From Bacteroidota bacterium (lineage in GTDB: Bacteria > Bacteroidota > Bacteroidia > Cytophagales > Cyclobacteriaceae): 7,189 bases of DNA. The stretch covers positions 1 through 7,189 of the forward strand of contig JAEYXN010000118.1 of the NCBI GenBank assembly GCA_023431285.1, given 5' to 3'. Positions 4,451-7,189 of the stretch are shown here, piece after piece. The notes under the pieces are model-generated. The model had not been told where the DNA came from. It saw only the letters and a list, made by a program, of their open reading frames with translations, and ran no database searches. Position 1 is the first letter of the stretch. Each line of letters opens with the position of its first letter. The position numbers and the translations under genes were made by a program.

Positions 4451-7189
4451 TTACAGAGAAGCGTCGACCTTTTCATCCAACGGCAGTTCGATAAAAAAGA
4501 TTGTTCCCCTTCCGACTACGGTTTCAAACCATAATCGTCCTTTCATTTGCTCTATGGCCTGGCGTGCGATTGCCAGTCCCAACCCCGACCCGGACTTTTT
4601 TGTTGTAAAATGAGGGACAAAAATCTGTTCAGCAACGTCAGGTTCGATGCCCTTACCGTTGTCCTGAAAACTAACGAGTACATGTCCATCCGTTTCGTCT
4701 GCGCGTATCCACACCACTAACGGTTCGCCTGGCCGCGCAGCCTGGAGCGCGTTAAGAATAATATTGGAGAATGTCCTTCCTAAAAGCTGTTCATCACCCA
4801 CAATATTCATTTGTCTGGAAGTTGATTCAAATCGCAAGTCACCGCTGTGGCTGTGGAGATCCACAATTCTTTTAAGTAATGACACTAGCTCCAGTGGTCT
4901 CATCACAGGTTCCGGCATTTTCGCAAAGGAGCTGAAGGACGATGCAATTTCGTTCAGCGTATTTACCTGCGTGATCAATGAAGTAATCGCCTTCTGCGTT
5001 TTCTCAGGGCCTGCAGTTCCAGCCTGCACACTTCTCTCAAGTTGTTGCAGCGTCAACTTCATCGGCGTCAACGGATTTTTGATCTCATGCGCAACCTGCT
5101 GTGCAATCTCTCTCCACGCGCGCTCACGTTGTGTTTGCTCCAGTTCAGCCTTGCTCTCACTAAGACTGTATAACATTTGATTGTACTCCTTCACCATCAT
5201 CCCTATCTCATCGTCAGTCTTCCACACCAATGGCTGGTTCGTCTTTGTAAGTGAAGTCCGTTTCAGCGTCTGGGTCATGAATGTCAGCGGAAACGTCAAC
5301 CACTGGGTAATGAAATACGATAGACCAACAAGGACAACGAAGATCAATGAGAAAATATTCAGAATGTTGGCCAGCATATTGATTTGCACTTTCTCCAGCG
5401 AATACACCGACTGAAAGAACGGAACGCTGACGATACCGATAAGAGCACCGCTGGATGGCGCCTTGAGACTGGCGAATGCTGTATAGTGTTCCAGCGCGCC
5501 GATAGATTCCGTTTCAATAAAAAGGCTCTGTCCATTCCTGATCTTCCGGTACGCCGCAGGGTTTACGAATTCTGAAAGAAGATCATTCTCAAAAATCAAA
5601 GGCTGACTTGACGCGAACAAAATTCCCGAAGAGGTAAAAACATTCGCTTCAACATTGCTTAACTGAGCAAGATCAGTAAGATTAGTCTCAAAGTTTTCCG
5701 TCCCTTCGAAACGCGTTGTGATGCTTTTATGAAGCTCCGCGGAAACCTTCTCGCTAAATCGTTTTGTTTTGTCCAGATACTCTTCAGTGATCTGATTCTT
5801 CGAAGACTTGCTTGTAACCTGCAGAGTCATTACACTAACAATGATCAATGGAAGGAAGAAGGCGAGGTTTAAGAATAATTGGATGCGTGCGGCGAAGTAA
5901 AGCTTCCCTCCTTCGCGCAGAGTAATCACACCCTGAATCAAAATAAATAAAAGAATTGTTATCAGACCAAGTACGAGGAGAAACGAAAAATTCGAGGTGC
6001 GCAGGGTTAGTGTCGGCGTCTTCGATGACACCACCGCTATTCGCCCATTCTCATCCTCTTGCGCGATGTGATCGAACCCGTCCTTCGATAATCCTTCTGT
6101 GTGCAATTCCGGATGACCAAACCAGGCGCGGTTAAACAACGCCTCGTAGTTAAAAGTCCCTGAAGAGTATGACAACTCATTGTTGAAGTACACAGCATAG
6201 CTGAGATCACTCGAACGATAGAACTGAAGAAACCTGTTATCAACCAATAATTCGGGATAAACATTCTCCGGAATGACTTTCTTAAGAGAGAACTCAATCA
6301 CGACATATCCAACCACAGCTTTCCTTTTCTCAATCGGCACAGCCACAAGGTATTTCTGAGTTACATCGGAATCGGGGCTGTTTATAAAATAGATATCACG
6401 GTACTCGGTTCGAAACGCGTCGTTATCATATGGAGCAATTATTCGTGAGAAAGTTGTTCCTGCCCTTCCTTCCACGACCTCTCCCGAACTGTTGAATACA
6501 GATATCTCCACGTCGTACTTGTTGAAATAACTTGGAATAAAGAGTTGCCGTATCTTTTGTCTGACAGCGTCCTTGCTTAGAAACGGTGTCGCTACACGCG
6601 ACTGGATAAATTGATCTGTCCGTATTTTCTTCGAAAGTTCTCCCAACAGATGCTCCCCGAAATAATCACGTTCAATGAGAAAATTCCTCGCAAACCTGAA
6701 TTGGTTTTCAACCTTTTCGCGCTGACCAAAATGAAAGAAAGCATACGAACCGTTCAGAGAAAGACTAAACAGTGTCACGAACAGGTATGTAAAAGTCGAG
6801 AAGCTCAGACGCCCGAGGCTCCTCTGAAGTCTGAGAAGGTACACCAACAGGAAATAGCCTATTCCCGCAATTAGCGACGACTCATACAATTGCTCATTAA
6901 TCGTGTTCAGGATAACGAATAACACCGTCGCTATAACGAGCGAGACGGCTATCCTGATCTTGTCGTCGTCGCCGATGAGTATCCTTATGAATGAATGAGC
7001 GAAAAGAAACGAACAGATCCCTGCAACGACAATGGCAATAGTGGCAGCGATGCGGAGTCCGTCGAAATGAAGGGATTCACTGATTGCAAGAATGATTGAT
7101 GAGTTGTTATACAGTGTCTGGATCACCACGAATGGAAATAATACAGACAACAGCATCAGAAATGCTGACACGATTGACAAGGCATACGT
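4451..7189 (-). CDS. Large membrane sensor histidine kinase, NtrY-like core, 5' truncated
   Basis: Residues are numbered from the TTG at 7178-7180, but the frame stays open to the right edge (T-Y-A precede it), so the true start lies outside. Five hydrophobic helices fill about 3-23, 42-66, 76-92, 102-118 and 128-148. A 250-residue extracytoplasmic region follows (149-397). Two helices (398-419, 433-453) flank a short basic loop, then comes a second extracytoplasmic region (454-600) with a Cache-like pattern (G-I-L-F-A-S-S, then G-I-V-S-V-P-F-F). After helix 601-625 comes a HAMP domain (about 626-675, Pro631, D-E-I-G at 657-660). The kinase core has the H-box A-H-E-I-K-N-P-L-T-P with phosphoacceptor His698, the N-box N-x-x-x-N at 806-810, D-N-G-K-G at 840-844, F854 and G-S-G-L-G-L at 864-869, all intact. 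The H-box resembles NtrY-type kinases. No receiver domain or response regulator is visible here. The ligand is unknown. Confidence 0.93.
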   Translation of the reverse strand, partial: TYALSIVSAFLMLLSVLFPFVVIQTLYNNSSIILAISESLHFDGLRIAATIAIVVAGICSFLFAHSFIRILIGDDDKIRIAVSLVIATVLFVILNTINEQLYESSLIAGIGYFLLVYLLRLQRSLGRLSFSTFTYLFVTLFSLSLNGSYAFFHFGQREKVENQFRFARNFLIERDYFGEHLLGELSKKIRTDQFIQSRVATPFLSKDAVRQKIRQLFIPSYFNKYDVEISVFNSSGEVVEGRAGTTFSRIIAPYDNDAFRTEYRDIYFINSPDSDVTQKYLVAVPIEKRKAVVGYVVIEFSLKKVIPENVYPELLVDNRFLQFYRSSDLSYAVYFNNELSYSSGTFNYEALFNRAWFGHPELHTEGLSKDGFDHIAQEDENGRIAVVSSKTPTLTLRTSNFSFLLVLGLITILLFILIQGVITLREGGKLYFAARIQLFLNLAFFLPLIIVSVMTLQVTSKSSKNQITEEYLDKTKRFSEKVSAELHKSITTRFEGTENFETNLTDLAQLSNVEANVFTSSGILFASSQPLIFENDLLSEFVNPAAYRKIRNGQSLFIETESIGALEHYTAFASLKAPSSGALIGIVSVPFFQSVYSLEKVQINMLANILNIFSLIFVVLVGLSYFITQWLTFPLTFMTQTLKRTSLTKTNQPLVWKTDDEIGMMVKEYNQMLYSLSESKAELEQTQRERAWREIAQQVAHEIKNPLTPMKLTLQQLERSVQAGTAGPEKTQKAITSLITQVNTLNEIASSFSSFAKMPEPVMRPLELVSLLKRIVDLHSHSGDLRFESTSRQMNIVGDEQLLGRTFSNIILNALQAARPGEPLVVWIRADETDGHVLVSFQDNGKGIEPDVAEQIFVPHFTTKKSGSGLGLAIARQAIEQMKGRLWFETVVGRGTIFFIELPLDEKVDASL

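Noticed and set aside
4764..5180. Long open frame on the plus strand opposite the kinase domain
   Set aside because: It lies entirely inside the kinase gene, whose H-, N-, D- and G-box motifs are intact. The antisense translation has no recognisable domain.
7178..7180. TTG as the start codon of the histidine kinase
   Set aside because: The frame continues to the edge (Thr-Tyr-Ala upstream), and TTG is a rare start. The nearby ATG at the edge is out of frame.
1..7189. Search for mobile elements, CRISPR repeats, tRNA/rRNA genes, toxin-antitoxin or defence genes
   Set aside because: No terminal repeats, transposase or integrase motifs, spaced direct repeats or cloverleaf-like stretches were seen. 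Gene content reads as core or near-core chromosome.

Overview
The window is an ordinary-looking chromosomal stretch from a Bacteroidota bacterium, probably of the Cytophagales/Chitinophagales type. This is inferred from the gene families, not from a database match. The pointers are: a multi-pass protein resembling the DUF3667 family; the NIGCDQ-type lipoprotein signal peptidase that many Bacteroidota carry; an exported Gfo/Idh/MocA dehydrogenase of the DFGCYGANLMTWL subgroup; a Sec signal peptide ending SYGQ; and mostly absent Shine-Dalgarno sequences, with A-rich start regions instead. Coding density is high. The longest gene-free stretch is about 125 bases, and I see no tRNA, rRNA, insertion sequence, CRISPR array or prophage gene.

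Layout from left to right: the 3' part of a multi-pass membrane protein (+, cut by the left edge). Convergent to it is a minus-strand pair, a histidine-free VOC-fold protein followed by lspA (26-base gap, likely co-transcribed). A 108-base divergent spacer follows. Then comes a plus-strand pair, a cytosolic short-chain dehydrogenase and a secreted Gfo/Idh/MocA oxidoreductase (18-base gap, likely an operon). Next is a minus-strand 169-residue glycine-rich membrane protein whose stop codon lies 6 bases from that of the oxidoreductase. A 125-base divergent spacer carries a perfect 8-bp inverted repeat. Then a plus-strand 84-residue soluble protein of unknown function. Last is a very large minus-strand membrane sensor histidine kinase (NtrY-like kinase core), convergent to the 84-residue gene and cut at its 5' end by the right edge.

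The genes do not form one obvious pathway. The SDR/Gfo pair may act on a sugar or sugar-derived substrate, with the two enzymes in different compartments. LspA serves lipoprotein maturation in the inner membrane. The kinase senses an extracytoplasmic or membrane signal, and its response regulator is not in the window. I see no convincing new system. The points most worth a second look are the secreted oxidoreductase, the histidine-free VOC protein linked to lspA, the inverted repeat over the start of the 84-residue gene, the intrinsic-terminator-like hairpin spanning two convergent stop codons, and the layered sensor region of the kinase.
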